Below, in pieces: positions 16,552 through 25,517 of a stretch of DNA of 64,000 nucleotides. Made by a program: the position numbers and the translations under genes. The stretch comes from an uncultured Pelagibacteraceae bacterium (GTDB lineage Bacteria > Pseudomonadota > Alphaproteobacteria > Pelagibacterales > Pelagibacteraceae). The notes beneath the pieces are model-generated. The model saw only the letters and a program-made list of their open reading frames with translations, was not told where the DNA came from and did no database searches. Positions within the stretch are counted from its first letter, which is position 1. Every line of letters starts with the position of its first letter. The DNA lies in assembly GCA_902521355.1 (NCBI GenBank), contig CABYRT010000007.1:22181-86180 (forward strand), given 5' to 3'.

Positions 16552-17985
16552 CTATAATTTTTGTCTAAATTCGTAAGTTTTATTTAATTCATCTATATCA
16601 AATGTTTCTATTGATCCATCAGTCCATTTAATTTCAACTATAAAGTCTTTTTCACCTTTTCTTATTCCATAATGAGCAACTGGTTCCATCTGACAAAGAT
16701 ATCCTGAGCCTGCATCAATTGTTTTTGAGTGAATTCTCTTATTAGATTTCATTGTTACTGTTGCCCCTCTTGCTGGAGCTCCATACAGATTAAGTGGTTT
16801 AATTCGTAAATAATTAAAATTTGTAATATCTGCTTTATATAAAGTTAACGGTTGAAACCCTGACTCACCATGTGAAACTAATAATTCTAAAATTCCATCG
16901 CCATCAACATCTGCAACAGCTGCACCTGTACCAAGACCAACTGTCTCTAAACCATTTTCCATTTTAATTTCTTTAAATATTCCACCCTCTAAAATTTTGA
17001 AAAGTTTATTTGGTTCTCCAATATTATTCATGAAAATTTCATCATATCCATCATTATCAAAATCAGCTGAAATAACTGTTCTAATTTTAGTAGGATCATT
17101 ATATGGAGATGTTGATATATCTTTAAATTTATCTCCATCTAAAACATATGCTCTATGCATTCCATCCCAGTTTGAAGATAAGATATCTAATCTTCCTCTA
17201 TACAAAAGGTCACTCAGAGCTGTTCCTCTACCATTTTCAAATCTATCTTGTACTGCATACTCTTCAGCAACATCTTGGAAAGAACCTTTAGAATTATAAT
17301 ATAAAAAGTTGTCTCCTCTCTCATTTGCTGCAAAAATATCAGATCTATCCGAAAGAATATGTCCTGAAACAATAGCTCTACCTCCAGTAATTTTATCAAT
17401 TGATAATGATTTAGCTTGATCTTTTATTCGATCTCTAATTAATTCATAAAATCGAGTAGGACCTCCATAATTTGCAACATAAATACCATATGCACCATCA
17501 CCATTTCTATCTACACAAACAACTGACCTACCTGCAGTTAAGTTTAATTCACTTTGATTGATTTCTTTTTCAAATAAATCTTCGAATTTATTGTTATTTA
17601 AATCTATTAGTCGATCAGAATAAATTTTTGATCCACTGTATGTATCAGTATTTAAAAAATATATTTCCTCATAGCCATCTTGATCGATATCACATGCGGC
17701 AACACCAATTGTTCTTCTCTCTTCATCTGTAAATATTTTTTCGTTTACAATATTTATTAATTTTCCATCTTTATAAGAAAGAGTAAGATTTTTAAAACCA
17801 AAGCCTGTTACCACAAAATCATATTTATTATCTTTGTTAACATCAGTAACTGAAACTCCATAGCTTAATCGAAACTCATTTCCTACTATTTGATCAGTTA
17901 TATTTAAGAAAAAATCTTTAGCGTTTGCATAATTAAATATTGATAAAATACTGAGAAAAATGAAGATAATTTTTTTCATAATCAA
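16552..17985 (-). CDS. Secreted VCBS/FG-GAP repeat protein with ASPIC/UnbV C-terminal domain (CRTAC1-like)
   Basis: A 477-residue exported protein (signal peptide ending near NYANA) built as a beta-propeller. Repeated calcium-binding loops are visible: DVNKDNKYD, DIDQDGYEE, DRNGDGAYG, DFDNDGYDE and DVDGDGILE. The C-terminal section (GAPARGATVTM then a GSGYLCQME region and VEIKWTDGS) matches the ASPIC/UnbV domain of CRTAC1-type proteins. Likely an extracytoplasmic binding or adhesion protein stabilised by calcium. It lies just downstream of the pilin region on the same strand, which would suit a surface role, but no partner is certain. Confidence 0.82.
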   Translation of the reverse strand: MIMKKIIFIFLSILSIFNYANAKDFFLNITDQIVGNEFRLSYGVSVTDVNKDNKYDFVVTGFGFKNLTLSYKDGKLINIVNEKIFTDEERRTIGVAACDIDQDGYEEIYFLNTDTYSGSKIYSDRLIDLNNNKFEDLFEKEINQSELNLTAGRSVVCVDRNGDGAYGIYVANYGGPTRFYELIRDRIKDQAKSLSIDKITGGRAIVSGHILSDRSDIFAANERGDNFLYYNSKGSFQDVAEEYAVQDRFENGRGTALSDLLYRGRLDILSSNWDGMHRAYVLDGDKFKDISTSPYNDPTKIRTVISADFDNDGYDEIFMNNIGEPNKLFKILEGGIFKEIKMENGLETVGLGTGAAVADVDGDGILELLVSHGESGFQPLTLYKADITNFNYLRIKPLNLYGAPARGATVTMKSNKRIHSKTIDAGSGYLCQMEPVAHYGIRKGEKDFIVEIKWTDGSIETFDIDELNKTYEFRQKL

Positions 17986-18029
17986 GCTCTTTATTAGAAT
18001 TTAAAAATTATAATATGAGATAAATTAGC

Positions 18030-18227
18030 TTAATCAAGTAAGCCTAATATTGAATAAATAACCAACCCTATAATTGCTGCAAAGAAAATTAAAAATGAAA
18101 TTTGACTAAAAATATTATTCTTTGATCTAATTTCTCCCTTTTTGTACTTTCTAATCTGAATTATACCAAACCTAATTACTATTAAACCAAGGATTAAAAG
18201 CGATACTTTAAATAAAAATTCGATCAT
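18030..18227 (-). CDS. Small two-helix membrane protein (65 aa)
   Basis: A 65-residue protein with two hydrophobic segments (about residues 3-20 and 44-62) joined by a basic loop (IRKYKKGEIRSKN), predicted to sit in the inner membrane with the loop in the cytosol. It follows the pilin gene by 24 bp on the same strand, so cotranscription is plausible. No family is recognised. Confidence 0.5.
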   Translation of the reverse strand: MIEFLFKVSLLILGLIVIRFGIIQIRKYKKGEIRSKNNIFSQISFLIFFAAIIGLVIYSILGLLD

Positions 18228-18251
18228 TGATTTTAGTCATTAAGTTTTATT

Positions 18252-18767
18252 TTAAAATCTTATGTATTTATTAAATCTATTGCTTGCTTCTGAACAGGGA
18301 GTTTTAAAACAACCCCTAAAGTTAATTACTTTAGTACTTTTATCAAAACAAGCAACTAACTCCCCTATATTTGCATCTTGCTCAACTTTCACCCAACAAT
18401 TATCAGTAAAAAAACTTTTTTGAGGTCTGAAAGTATTTAGTATTGGTTGACCAAAACCATAGTTATTATTGGCACCAAAATAAATTTGTATTATTCCCAT
18501 GGTTCTACTCACATCACTTGTGGACGAACTTAATAAAACCTGGCATGTGGTTTTACCCCATAATACTGTGTCTCCCCCATCTTTTGTTTCACACAAGTAT
18601 TTTTCATTTAACCAAGTTTTATAAACTACAGTCATATTTTCCCTTGAAGAATTTGCTTTTGCACTACTGGTATAACCGCTATAAGCAACAACTCCAACTG
18701 CAGCTAAGATGCCTATGATTGCTACAACAACTAAGAGTTCAATTAATGTAAAGCCTTTAGATTTCAT
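18252..18767 (-). CDS. Type IV pilin-like protein (prepilin)
   Basis: A 171-residue prepilin. The short basic leader ends in Gly before the methylated Phe of the classic processing site (KGFTLIELLVVVAIIGILAA), with Glu at position +5 of the mature protein and a long hydrophobic helix. The globular part contains several cysteines (YLCETK, TTCQVL, DNCWVK, VACFDK, RGCFKTPC), giving a likely disulfide-bonded C-terminal region like other pilins. The start overlaps the end of the upstream DUF4174-like gene by 4 bp. No prepilin peptidase, ATPase, secretin or platform gene is present in this window, so assembly must depend on genes elsewhere. Confidence 0.88.
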   Translation of the reverse strand: MKSKGFTLIELLVVVAIIGILAAVGVVAYSGYTSSAKANSSRENMTVVYKTWLNEKYLCETKDGGDTVLWGKTTCQVLLSSSTSDVSRTMGIIQIYFGANNNYGFGQPILNTFRPQKSFFTDNCWVKVEQDANIGELVACFDKSTKVINFRGCFKTPCSEASNRFNKYIRF

Positions 18768-19306
18768 TTTTTATTTGCTTTGTAATTTTCCATCCATTTT
18801 TTAAAAACTATTATAGCATCATTCATGTCTTTTGTTTTATTTGGATGATTCTTAGCCCTACCTAGCATAGTTGCAATAACATTTACTTGATATTTTATTG
18901 GTCTCTTTTTTATGGCTGAAACAGTAAACAATGCTTTTTCTTTATCTTTAAATCCTAAGCCCTTTAAGGTTGTCTCTGGTTTATAATCTGAAAATAAAGA
19001 AAGATTTAATGGTTTAAATTTTTTATCTTTGATTAGTTTATTCATTGGCATTTTATCAACTATATCAAAGATTTTTTTTGTATATACTTTATCTAATTCA
19101 ATTTTTTTTGTGCCATCAAAACCAATTAAAGTAACTTTAAATTTTTTTGATTTATCTAATTTTGTAACTAATTTTATATATCTTTTGTGGAAGCCTTTAA
19201 TTTCTTTTTGATACAAATCTTTTGATCTTTTATATTCTGGATGACTATAATTAGGCGTATTGAGGACTAACAATCTACATTTCCATAGATATTTTTTAAA
19301 ACTCAT
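18764..19306 (-). CDS. DUF4174-like protein with an extra C-terminal region
   Basis: A 180-residue protein whose first two-thirds resembles DUF4174: a WKCRLLVLNTPN strand near the start, a strand-loop with LIGFDGTKKIEL near residues 60-72, and the motif VDKMPMN near 87-93, which corresponds to the family's IDxMPMR. Such domains have a thioredoxin-like layout but usually no active cysteines; only Cys10 is present here. The last 60 residues are an extra helical segment with no recognised match. It overlaps the pilin start by 4 bp and follows the large fusion protein by 8 bp, so the three probably form one transcript. Confidence 0.55.
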   Translation of the reverse strand: MSFKKYLWKCRLLVLNTPNYSHPEYKRSKDLYQKEIKGFHKRYIKLVTKLDKSKKFKVTLIGFDGTKKIELDKVYTKKIFDIVDKMPMNKLIKDKKFKPLNLSLFSDYKPETTLKGLGFKDKEKALFTVSAIKKRPIKYQVNVIATMLGRAKNHPNKTKDMNDAIIVFKKWMENYKANKK

Positions 19307-19314
19307 TAAAAATA

Positions 19315-21906
19315 TTAATTGTAAATTTTATCTCTTACAAGTTTACTTAATAAACTATATCCAAGTTCGTTCATATGTAGTGGATCTTCATCGTAAAACT
19401 TATCATAACCTGCATTTATCATGGGTGTTGTAATATCAATATAATCCCACATTTTTAAATTGGTTAAGTGTTTTTTTATCTTTGAATTAGCATCTAAAAT
19501 TGTTGTCATAAGATCTCTCCTAAAAGGACTGGGTTTAATAGATATAAAAAAACATTTCGCTCTTGGTAGTTTTTCTTCAACTTGATTAGAAAATAATAAA
19601 AATTCTTTTAACAATTCATCGCTATCCATTCCATAACCAATGTCATTATCTCCGGCATAAAAGAAAAGATTAGATGGGTTTAAAGGAGCAACTAATCTAT
19701 CAAAATATCTTCTACAAGAGACTAAGGTTGAGCCACCAAAACCTAAATTATAAAGATTATTTATTGATAAATCATTTTTAGCATTATCCCACATTTTAAA
19801 AGTTGAACTTCCATACAAGGCAACACTGTTATTTGTTTTCGTCTGTTGAAAAGAATTATGTTCTAATTCTCTAACATCGAGTTCAAACTCTTCTTCAACT
19901 GGACTAACTAAATTTACATTAGTTTTCAAATTTTCTATTTTATCTATGTTGTCTTGAACATTTTTAGCTAAATCAATAGCTTCTTCTACATAAGATCTAA
20001 ATTTGGTTCTGTAATTTTCTAAGAAGCTTTTCATTTCCTCTTGATTTTCTGGATCTTTGACATGATCACTTATAGTTATTGGCTCCTTAATAACTGCTGA
20101 ATATATTGTTTTAGAAACTGGATAATCAAAATTAGCAAGGGCAATTGGAATTAGTTTTGGTTTAGGATTAAGTTTAAATGCAAGATTAAATGCACCAGCT
20201 TTAAATGGTCCTGGAGATGTTATTGTTTTATTATCTTCTGTTTCTGATGTTCCTTCGGGCGCAATTACAATCGGTTGTTTTTGATTAAATACCTTTTGAG
20301 CTTCATCAAAGAGTTTTTGTTTTCTAGCTTTCTTTTCTTCTTCACTTTCGTCCAATTTATCAGACTCTGGAGTATGAACAAAAATGTAATCTAAATTTTC
20401 ATAATAATTATATCTCCAAAATTCTGTATTCCGACTTGTTCTAACAATACGTTGTCCTCCATCATTATATTTTGGATATAAAATTTTTGAACTGATGAAA
20501 TGACTGTCGATTGAAAACGAATGCCCATTTGCAAGCTGATTATCATCTATAGCTGCTAAGTGATTATAAAAAAAAATATTTGTTGGTTCATCTGGCAAAT
20601 TTTCCCAACCCTTAATTACATATTTAACATTATCAAAAGCTTTGGTGAAATTTGAATTGGTTAACTCTCTTAATTTTGTTTTATCTGAATTACTAGAAGA
20701 ATTTGAAACTCTATTATAAATAATATTTAATTGACTGTGGAAACGAGACTCTCTTTCTAAATTATTTAAGGTATCTTTTATTAAACTAGATAATGATTTT
20801 TCTATCTCATTTCCTTTAATAAGTAGTTCGTAAACAACATCAAATGCCATTGCATAAGTATGAGTACTCTTCAATAAATGTGGAATACTATATAACTTAG
20901 AACTAGCAGGTATTCTTGCAGTATTATCTTTCAATAATAAATTAACAAATTCTAATTCGTTTTCCGCTGAATATTTTGTCAGACCAGTTGCACTTTGTTG
21001 AAAACGTCCTAACTGCCACAATTGTCTTTTGAAAATCTTTATTGATAATTCTGGGTCAGAAATAATCAGATTTTCAAGTGCTTCGTTAGAAATATGTAAA
21101 ACTTTTGTATCCCTAGTAGATTTAATTGTATATGGATTAAAAAAATCTCCTTTTCCAGAAGATAAAGTTAAAGCAATACCAGCTCTAGTTAGAGTTCTAA
21201 AATTTCTTCTTATTTTTCCATTAATAAAGTTGTGGAATAAGCCATCAACTTTACCACTTAATAATATCTTTAAACCTTTAGAAACATCTCCCTCTTTAAC
21301 TACATATTGATTTGATGAATACATCTTAATATTACCTAATTTAATAAACTTTTCTAAGTCATCATCAGTAAGTGTTGAAAAAAAAGTAGCAGATTTAATT
21401 CTATGTATATTTGTAATACTTTTTTCTGATGGGATGCCTGGAGAAATTTGTATTTCATCATCTTTATACAAAGTGTTTAAATTTCTTGAAGAGACAAGCA
21501 GTTGGAAAGAAAAAAACGAAATGGCTGAGTATAATGTTGATATAAGTTTACTATTTTTTTGTTGTAAATCTCTTAAATCATTTAGTTTTATCGAGATATA
21601 TTCTGTTCCATCTTCAATAAATATTTCACCCATAAATCTATTGGGTTGATTAAGTCCAGATATACCTAATGGTGTTGCAGGCTTTGTTATTTTTGCAAAG
21701 GTTATAGATTTTGTTTCAAAATACTTGGTAAAAGTAGCTTTGCCTTTAATTAAAAAATAAATATTTTCTGAAATTTGATGCTGCTTTGCTAAAACTTCAT
21801 CACTTTCAGCTATTATATGTTCTGATATTCCATCTATTAATCCAAAGGATTCTTTTAGATTTCCTAAATCAAAGCCATTTTGCTCAAATAATTCAGATAA
21901 TTTCAT
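19315..21906 (-). CDS. Fusion of cNMP-binding, glycerolipid acyltransferase and SGNH-hydrolase domains
   Basis: An 863-residue protein with three unlike modules. Residues 1-150 and 165-300 resemble two cyclic-nucleotide-binding domains (IYFLIKGKATF; VVKEGDVSKGLKILLSGKV). Residues 430-640 match PlsC-type acyltransferases, with His449-x4-Asp454 (NHLAAID) and EGTS at 551-554. Residues 690-863 are an SGNH/GDSL hydrolase: block I GSST (699-702), block II GFGGST, block III GDND (752-755) and block V DPLH with Asp841 and His844. All catalytic residues of both enzymes appear intact. A regulated lipid-remodelling role is the simplest inference, making and releasing acyl groups under nucleotide control. 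No membrane helix is obvious. It heads the run leading to the DUF4174-like and pilin genes. Confidence 0.82.
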   Translation of the reverse strand: MKLSELFEQNGFDLGNLKESFGLIDGISEHIIAESDEVLAKQHQISENIYFLIKGKATFTKYFETKSITFAKITKPATPLGISGLNQPNRFMGEIFIEDGTEYISIKLNDLRDLQQKNSKLISTLYSAISFFSFQLLVSSRNLNTLYKDDEIQISPGIPSEKSITNIHRIKSATFFSTLTDDDLEKFIKLGNIKMYSSNQYVVKEGDVSKGLKILLSGKVDGLFHNFINGKIRRNFRTLTRAGIALTLSSGKGDFFNPYTIKSTRDTKVLHISNEALENLIISDPELSIKIFKRQLWQLGRFQQSATGLTKYSAENELEFVNLLLKDNTARIPASSKLYSIPHLLKSTHTYAMAFDVVYELLIKGNEIEKSLSSLIKDTLNNLERESRFHSQLNIIYNRVSNSSSNSDKTKLRELTNSNFTKAFDNVKYVIKGWENLPDEPTNIFFYNHLAAIDDNQLANGHSFSIDSHFISSKILYPKYNDGGQRIVRTSRNTEFWRYNYYENLDYIFVHTPESDKLDESEEEKKARKQKLFDEAQKVFNQKQPIVIAPEGTSETEDNKTITSPGPFKAGAFNLAFKLNPKPKLIPIALANFDYPVSKTIYSAVIKEPITISDHVKDPENQEEMKSFLENYRTKFRSYVEEAIDLAKNVQDNIDKIENLKTNVNLVSPVEEEFELDVRELEHNSFQQTKTNNSVALYGSSTFKMWDNAKNDLSINNLYNLGFGGSTLVSCRRYFDRLVAPLNPSNLFFYAGDNDIGYGMDSDELLKEFLLFSNQVEEKLPRAKCFFISIKPSPFRRDLMTTILDANSKIKKHLTNLKMWDYIDITTPMINAGYDKFYDEDPLHMNELGYSLLSKLVRDKIYN

Positions 21907-22017
21907 AAGTAAAATGAATAGATATACTTAATTTGAATTTATTGATTAAGAATAAATGCATATCTGGGTTGAAAAGTTATCAATAGTTTACCTAATTTTT
22001 TTTAGTATTTATAAAAT

Positions 22018-22155
22018 GTGAAAAATAAATCAAAAAAAAATAAATCAATAATTAAATCTAAAACGCTATCAAAAAAGGCAAAGGTAATAAATCCAAACTA
22101 TTTTTATTTTTATAATGAAAATGGAAAATTAGTTGGAATACCTTACGGTAATTAA
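22018..22155 (+). CDS. Possible tiny basic protein (45 aa, GTG start)
   Basis: A GTG-initiated open frame of 45 codons between the divergent fusion gene and the photolyase end. The first half is Lys/Ser-rich, and the second half changes to an aromatic and turn-rich stretch (NPNYFYFYNENGKLVGIPYG). The structured end suggests selection on the protein, but the start codon is weak and no ribosome-binding site is strong. Function unknown; it may be chance coding. Confidence 0.35.
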   Translation: MKNKSKKNKSIIKSKTLSKKAKVINPNYFYFYNENGKLVGIPYGN

Positions 22156-22158
22156 ATT

Positions 22159-23616
22159 TTATCTTCTTTGAGATAAACTAGCGTGTTTACTTAATACTTC
22201 AGCTGAAATAATTTTTGCTTCTGTTGTTTTCTTAACATTCCATATTTTTTCCTTAGCAATTTTAGTCGATATTTTATTATCAACTATTGGTGATGGATAA
22301 TCTTTACCAATTTCTAAATTAATTCCTTTTTGTTCAATGAATGTTAATTTCCATGGTTCATGAATTAATTTTCCTGGAACATTTTTTAATTCTGGAACCC
22401 ATTTTTTGATAAAATCTCCTGTAGGATCTTGATCAATTGATTGTTTAATTGGATTGTAAATTCTTATTGAATTTATTCCTGTGGTTCCTGATTGCATTTG
22501 AAATTGTGAATAATGAATTCCTGGCTCATAATCGGTAAATAATTTTGCTAAATGTTTTGATGTTTTTTTCCAATCAAGCCATAATTGATAAGACGCAAAT
22601 GAAACTAACATTGCTCTCATTCTAAAATTAATCCATCCATTAGTTCTGAGGTACCTCATACAAGCATCAACAAACGGATAACCAGTAGTTCCATTTTTCC
22701 ACGCTAAATGATAATCTTCATTAAAATCATTTTCTCTTATTCCATTATAAGCGCTATTCATATTTCTAAATTCAATTTCTGGTTCATCATATAACTTTTG
22801 AATAAAATGACAGTGCCAGGCTAACCTGCTTTTAAAAGCAATTAAGGATTTCTTTTTTGTAAAAGATAAATTGGATTTTAACTTATCATTAGTTTTTTTA
22901 AAAATTTCTTTAATAGAAATATTTCCAAATGCAATATGAGGGCTTAATCTAGAACAGGAAGTTTCTCCAGTTATCGGCGAAGACATTTCTTTTTGGTAAT
23001 TTTCTGATCTATCATTAAGGAAAGAATCTAAAAGTTGAAGTGCGTTTTGTCTTCCACCAATTTGAATTTTTCCGTTTTCTAAGTTGTTTGTTTGTATTTT
23101 TGTTAAATCCTCTACATAATTATCTGAAATAAACTCACAATTTAAATTTGAATTAATGCTTTCACTATCTATAAATTTATTCCAATTATACGACCATTTA
23201 TTTCTAATTCTATGGTTTAGTTGAACGCCAAATTGATTTGATATTTTCCAATTAATATTTTTTTCTTTAAATAAAAAACTAACTTCTTTGTCTAAGTTAG
23301 TTATGTACATGTTCTTGAATATTATATTTGAATAAATCTCATTTATTTTAAATTTATTAGTTAAATGACTTAAAATTTCTAATGTATCTCCGTAATATAT
23401 ATTGAGTTTAGCATTATATTTTTTACTCAATGTTTTTGATAAATCCTTTAACGATGATTTTAAAAAATCTAGATGGAATGAGCTTGATGTAGGTAATTTG
23501 TGATATTCTTTATCAAATATGTAAATTGGTAAAATCTTTCCTGATTTTGCAGCTTCGTTAAATGCATCATTATTAGATACACGTAGATCGTTCCTAAACC
23601 ATACGATTTTGTTCAT
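22159..23616 (-). CDS. phrB: Deoxyribodipyrimidine photolyase (cryptochrome/photolyase family)
   Basis: A 485-residue flavoprotein close to the usual length (E. coli PhrB 472). The N-terminal half is the antenna domain starting [17 protein letters not shown], the classic photolyase opening. The C-terminal half holds the FAD pocket with [27 protein letters not shown] and [15 protein letters not shown]. It uses blue light to split cyclobutane pyrimidine dimers, fitting a surface-ocean bacterium. A 6-4 photolyase or cryptochrome role cannot be excluded. It is followed upstream on the same strand by a 63-residue basic protein with a 9-bp gap. Confidence 0.9.
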   Translation of the reverse strand: MNKIVWFRNDLRVSNNDAFNEAAKSGKILPIYIFDKEYHKLPTSSSFHLDFLKSSLKDLSKTLSKKYNAKLNIYYGDTLEILSHLTNKFKINEIYSNIIFKNMYITNLDKEVSFLFKEKNINWKISNQFGVQLNHRIRNKWSYNWNKFIDSESINSNLNCEFISDNYVEDLTKIQTNNLENGKIQIGGRQNALQLLDSFLNDRSENYQKEMSSPITGETSCSRLSPHIAFGNISIKEIFKKTNDKLKSNLSFTKKKSLIAFKSRLAWHCHFIQKLYDEPEIEFRNMNSAYNGIRENDFNEDYHLAWKNGTTGYPFVDACMRYLRTNGWINFRMRAMLVSFASYQLWLDWKKTSKHLAKLFTDYEPGIHYSQFQMQSGTTGINSIRIYNPIKQSIDQDPTGDFIKKWVPELKNVPGKLIHEPWKLTFIEQKGINLEIGKDYPSPIVDNKISTKIAKEKIWNVKKTTEAKIISAEVLSKHASLSQRR

Positions 23617-23625
23617 TTTAAATAA

Positions 23626-23817
23626 TTAAAGACTGATTTTGAAAGTTCTTGAAGTTTTGTCGTCTGATACTTTTAAAATTTTAAATTTTGAAGTTTTTTC
23701 AAGTTTTTGCCCTTTGTTTGTAACAAAAGATTTCATTTTCTTAACTTCACCCTCAGGCATTTTTCTTGTGTATTTTAGAGTATGTTTTTTTGATCCAATA
23801 ACAAATATTGTTTTCAT
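23626..23817 (-). CDS. Small basic protein of unknown function (63 aa)
   Basis: A 63-residue, lysine-rich protein with alternating hydrophobic strands (TIFVIGSKKHTLKYTRK; KFKILKVSDDK; RTFKISL), likely a small beta-rich fold. It has no signal peptide or helix. It sits 9 bp before the photolyase start on the same strand, so cotranscription is likely and a DNA-related role possible but unproven. Confidence 0.55.
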   Translation of the reverse strand: MKTIFVIGSKKHTLKYTRKMPEGEVKKMKSFVTNKGQKLEKTSKFKILKVSDDKTSRTFKISL

Positions 23818-23840
23818 GAGATTTTAATTACAAATATATT

Positions 23841-24118
23841 TATTGTCTGTCTCTGTGACATAAGTTTCATTTAAGAGTTTGGGAATATTTTGATTATTTC
23901 GATATCGAGAATCTACTAAAGAGACAGGTTGTATTCAAATAATATATTTATAAAAAATAGAAATAAATTTGTTGAATACAACCTACCTAAAACTTATTTT
24001 TATAAGTGAAGGAGGTGCAAATGCTTAGAATAACGCCACCTGACACTTAGCTGGTGAGATATCACATATTAAAAATAACACAAACTAAATCCATTTGATG
24101 GATTTGGCCAAAATGGCA
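23841..24118. other. Gene-free stretch with a chain of inverted repeats; candidate structured RNA
   Basis: Part of the 348-bp space between the 63-residue gene and the aminotransferase, with no long open frame. Elements in order: an 8-bp inverted pair 23847-23854 with 23920-23927 (CTGTCTCT and AGAGACAG); a 10-bp palindrome TCGATATCGA at 23899-23908; a perfect 13-bp inverted pair 23926-23938 with 23972-23984 (AGGTTGTATTCAA); a very strong plus-strand ribosome-binding sequence AAGGAGGTG at 24009-24017 ahead of a nine-codon frame (ATG at 24021, stop at 24048-24050); GTGA/TCAC at 24054-24065; an 8-bp hairpin with a 3-base loop at 24087-24105; and GCCA/TGGC at 24107-24117. It ends against the terminator-like hairpin. 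The direction of any transcript is not known. Confidence 0.4.
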
Positions 24119-24119
24119 T

Positions 24120-24167
24120 AAAAAAGGGGAGCTCTTTTGGTAATAACCAATTGAGCTGACCCCTTTT
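24120..24167 (-). terminator. Strong rho-independent terminator after the aminotransferase gene
   Basis: A long imperfect hairpin directly overlapping the stop codon of the aminotransferase gene. Arms pair AAAAGGGG with CCCCTTTT, AGCTC with GAGCT and TTGGT with ACCAA around a short loop. On the minus strand it is followed by six T residues (plus positions 24120-24125), the expected terminator layout. On the plus strand the following sequence is also T-rich (CCCCTTTTAATAATTTTT), so it could stop transcription in both directions. Confidence 0.75.
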
Positions 24168-25314
24168 AATAATTTTTAGACATAAAATCTTTAATTCTCT
24201 TAGCACCTTCTATTATATCTTTTGTGCTTCTTGCGTATGAGAATCGTATAGTAGAATTTCCTCTTTTTTGATCAAAATCAATTCCTGGTGTTATTGCAAC
24301 ATTTGCTTCATCTAAAACTTTTTTACAAAAAGCTAAGCTATCATTTGAATATTCAGATATATCAACATAAATGTAAAAAGCTCCATCGGGTGGTGAAAAC
24401 TTTTTTAATCCTGCCTTAGGTAATTCCTCTAATAGTATCTCTCTATTTTTTTTATATACTTCTACATTTGATTGTAACTCTTCATTTGCATCCAATGAAG
24501 CAAGAGCTGTAACTTGACTTGCGTGTGGAGGACAGACAAATAAATTTTGCGAGAGTCTTTCTACTTGTCTGACATGATCTTCTGGTACAACCATCCATCC
24601 TATTCGCCAACCAGTCATAGAAAAGTATTTTGAAAAAGAATTAATTACATAGCAATTATCTGTAATCTCTAAAGCTGAAGTTGGATTATTTTCATATTGT
24701 ATTCCGTGATAAATCTCATCACTAATAAAGCTTACATTGTTTTCATTTGCAGTATTAATTAAATTCTCTAAAGATTGTTTATCCAGCATAGAACCAGTTG
24801 GATTTGCAGGCGATGCAACAAGAATTCCATTTAAATTATTATTTGTAATATCTTCTGGAACAGGTTGAAATCTATTTTGAAGTTTAGTTTGAATATCTAC
24901 AGTTTCCAAACTTAGTGATTTTAGTATTTGTCTATAGCTAGGATAACTTGGAGATCCAATTCCAACTCTGTCTCCACTATCAAACAATGCCGAAAACGAT
25001 AATATAAAGGCTCCGGAAGACCCTGTTGTAACTACTATTCTATTTGGATTTAAATCTAAATTGTACCAATCTCCATATAACTTTGAAATTTTTGTTCTTA
25101 GATCAGGTAGACCTAGCGATACTGTGTAACCTAGATTGTTTTTGTTTATCTCATTAGTAATATAATCTTTAGCAATCTTAGGTGCCGGTGTTCCTGGCTG
25201 CCCTACCTCCATATGAATTATATCTTTACCTTTTTCCTCTGCAATTCTAGCAGATTCCATTACATCCATTACTATAAATGGATCAACATCTGATCTTTTT
25301 GATTTTTTCATCAT
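24166..25314 (-). CDS. Class I/II pyridoxal-phosphate aminotransferase
   Basis: A 382-residue fold-type I aminotransferase of the aspartate aminotransferase superfamily. The PLP lysine lies in SFSKYFSMTGWRIGW near residue 230, the cofactor-contact Asn in SPANPTGSM near 168, and the substrate-binding Arg near the C-terminus in STIRFSYARS. The specific amino donor is not resolvable. It is the downstream member of a minus-strand run with a small membrane protein, a DadA-type flavoprotein and xsc, and overlaps the small protein by 4 bp, so it may help process amino groups from sulfonate or amine catabolism. Confidence 0.87.
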   Translation of the reverse strand: MMKKSKRSDVDPFIVMDVMESARIAEEKGKDIIHMEVGQPGTPAPKIAKDYITNEINKNNLGYTVSLGLPDLRTKISKLYGDWYNLDLNPNRIVVTTGSSGAFILSFSALFDSGDRVGIGSPSYPSYRQILKSLSLETVDIQTKLQNRFQPVPEDITNNNLNGILVASPANPTGSMLDKQSLENLINTANENNVSFISDEIYHGIQYENNPTSALEITDNCYVINSFSKYFSMTGWRIGWMVVPEDHVRQVERLSQNLFVCPPHASQVTALASLDANEELQSNVEVYKKNREILLEELPKAGLKKFSPPDGAFYIYVDISEYSNDSLAFCKKVLDEANVAITPGIDFDQKRGNSTIRFSYARSTKDIIEGAKRIKDFMSKNY

Positions 25315-25517
25315 TTTATTTGATCTTCACAAAATTTTTTAATTTGTTCGTTTGATAATCTGTCCTCTTTAGTTTTTTTAGAATCTAATTCAGCTTTTCC
25401 AATTATACATGCTTTAATAGTTTTGCTTCTATTAAAATCGTTATAATAGTTAGTTGAGATGTAAAGAGCTATAATTCCTATTACTAAAAAAACTATAAGC
25501 TTTAAATTTTTTTTCAT
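25311..25517 (-). CDS. Small membrane-anchored protein (68 aa)
   Basis: A 68-residue protein with one N-terminal membrane segment (about residues 6-22, LIVFLVIGIIALYI) and a charged periplasmic tail containing two cysteines (KACIIG and KFCEDQ). It overlaps the aminotransferase by 4 bp and the flavoprotein by one base, so translation of the three is coupled. No family is recognised. Confidence 0.6.
   Translation of the reverse strand: MKKNLKLIVFLVIGIIALYISTNYYNDFNRSKTIKACIIGKAELDSKKTKEDRLSNEQIKKFCEDQIK

Noticed and set aside
23841..24118. tmRNA, RNase P RNA, 6S RNA or SRP RNA in the structured spacer
   Set aside because: None of the conserved core sequences of these RNAs that I know was found there; the region stays an unnamed candidate.
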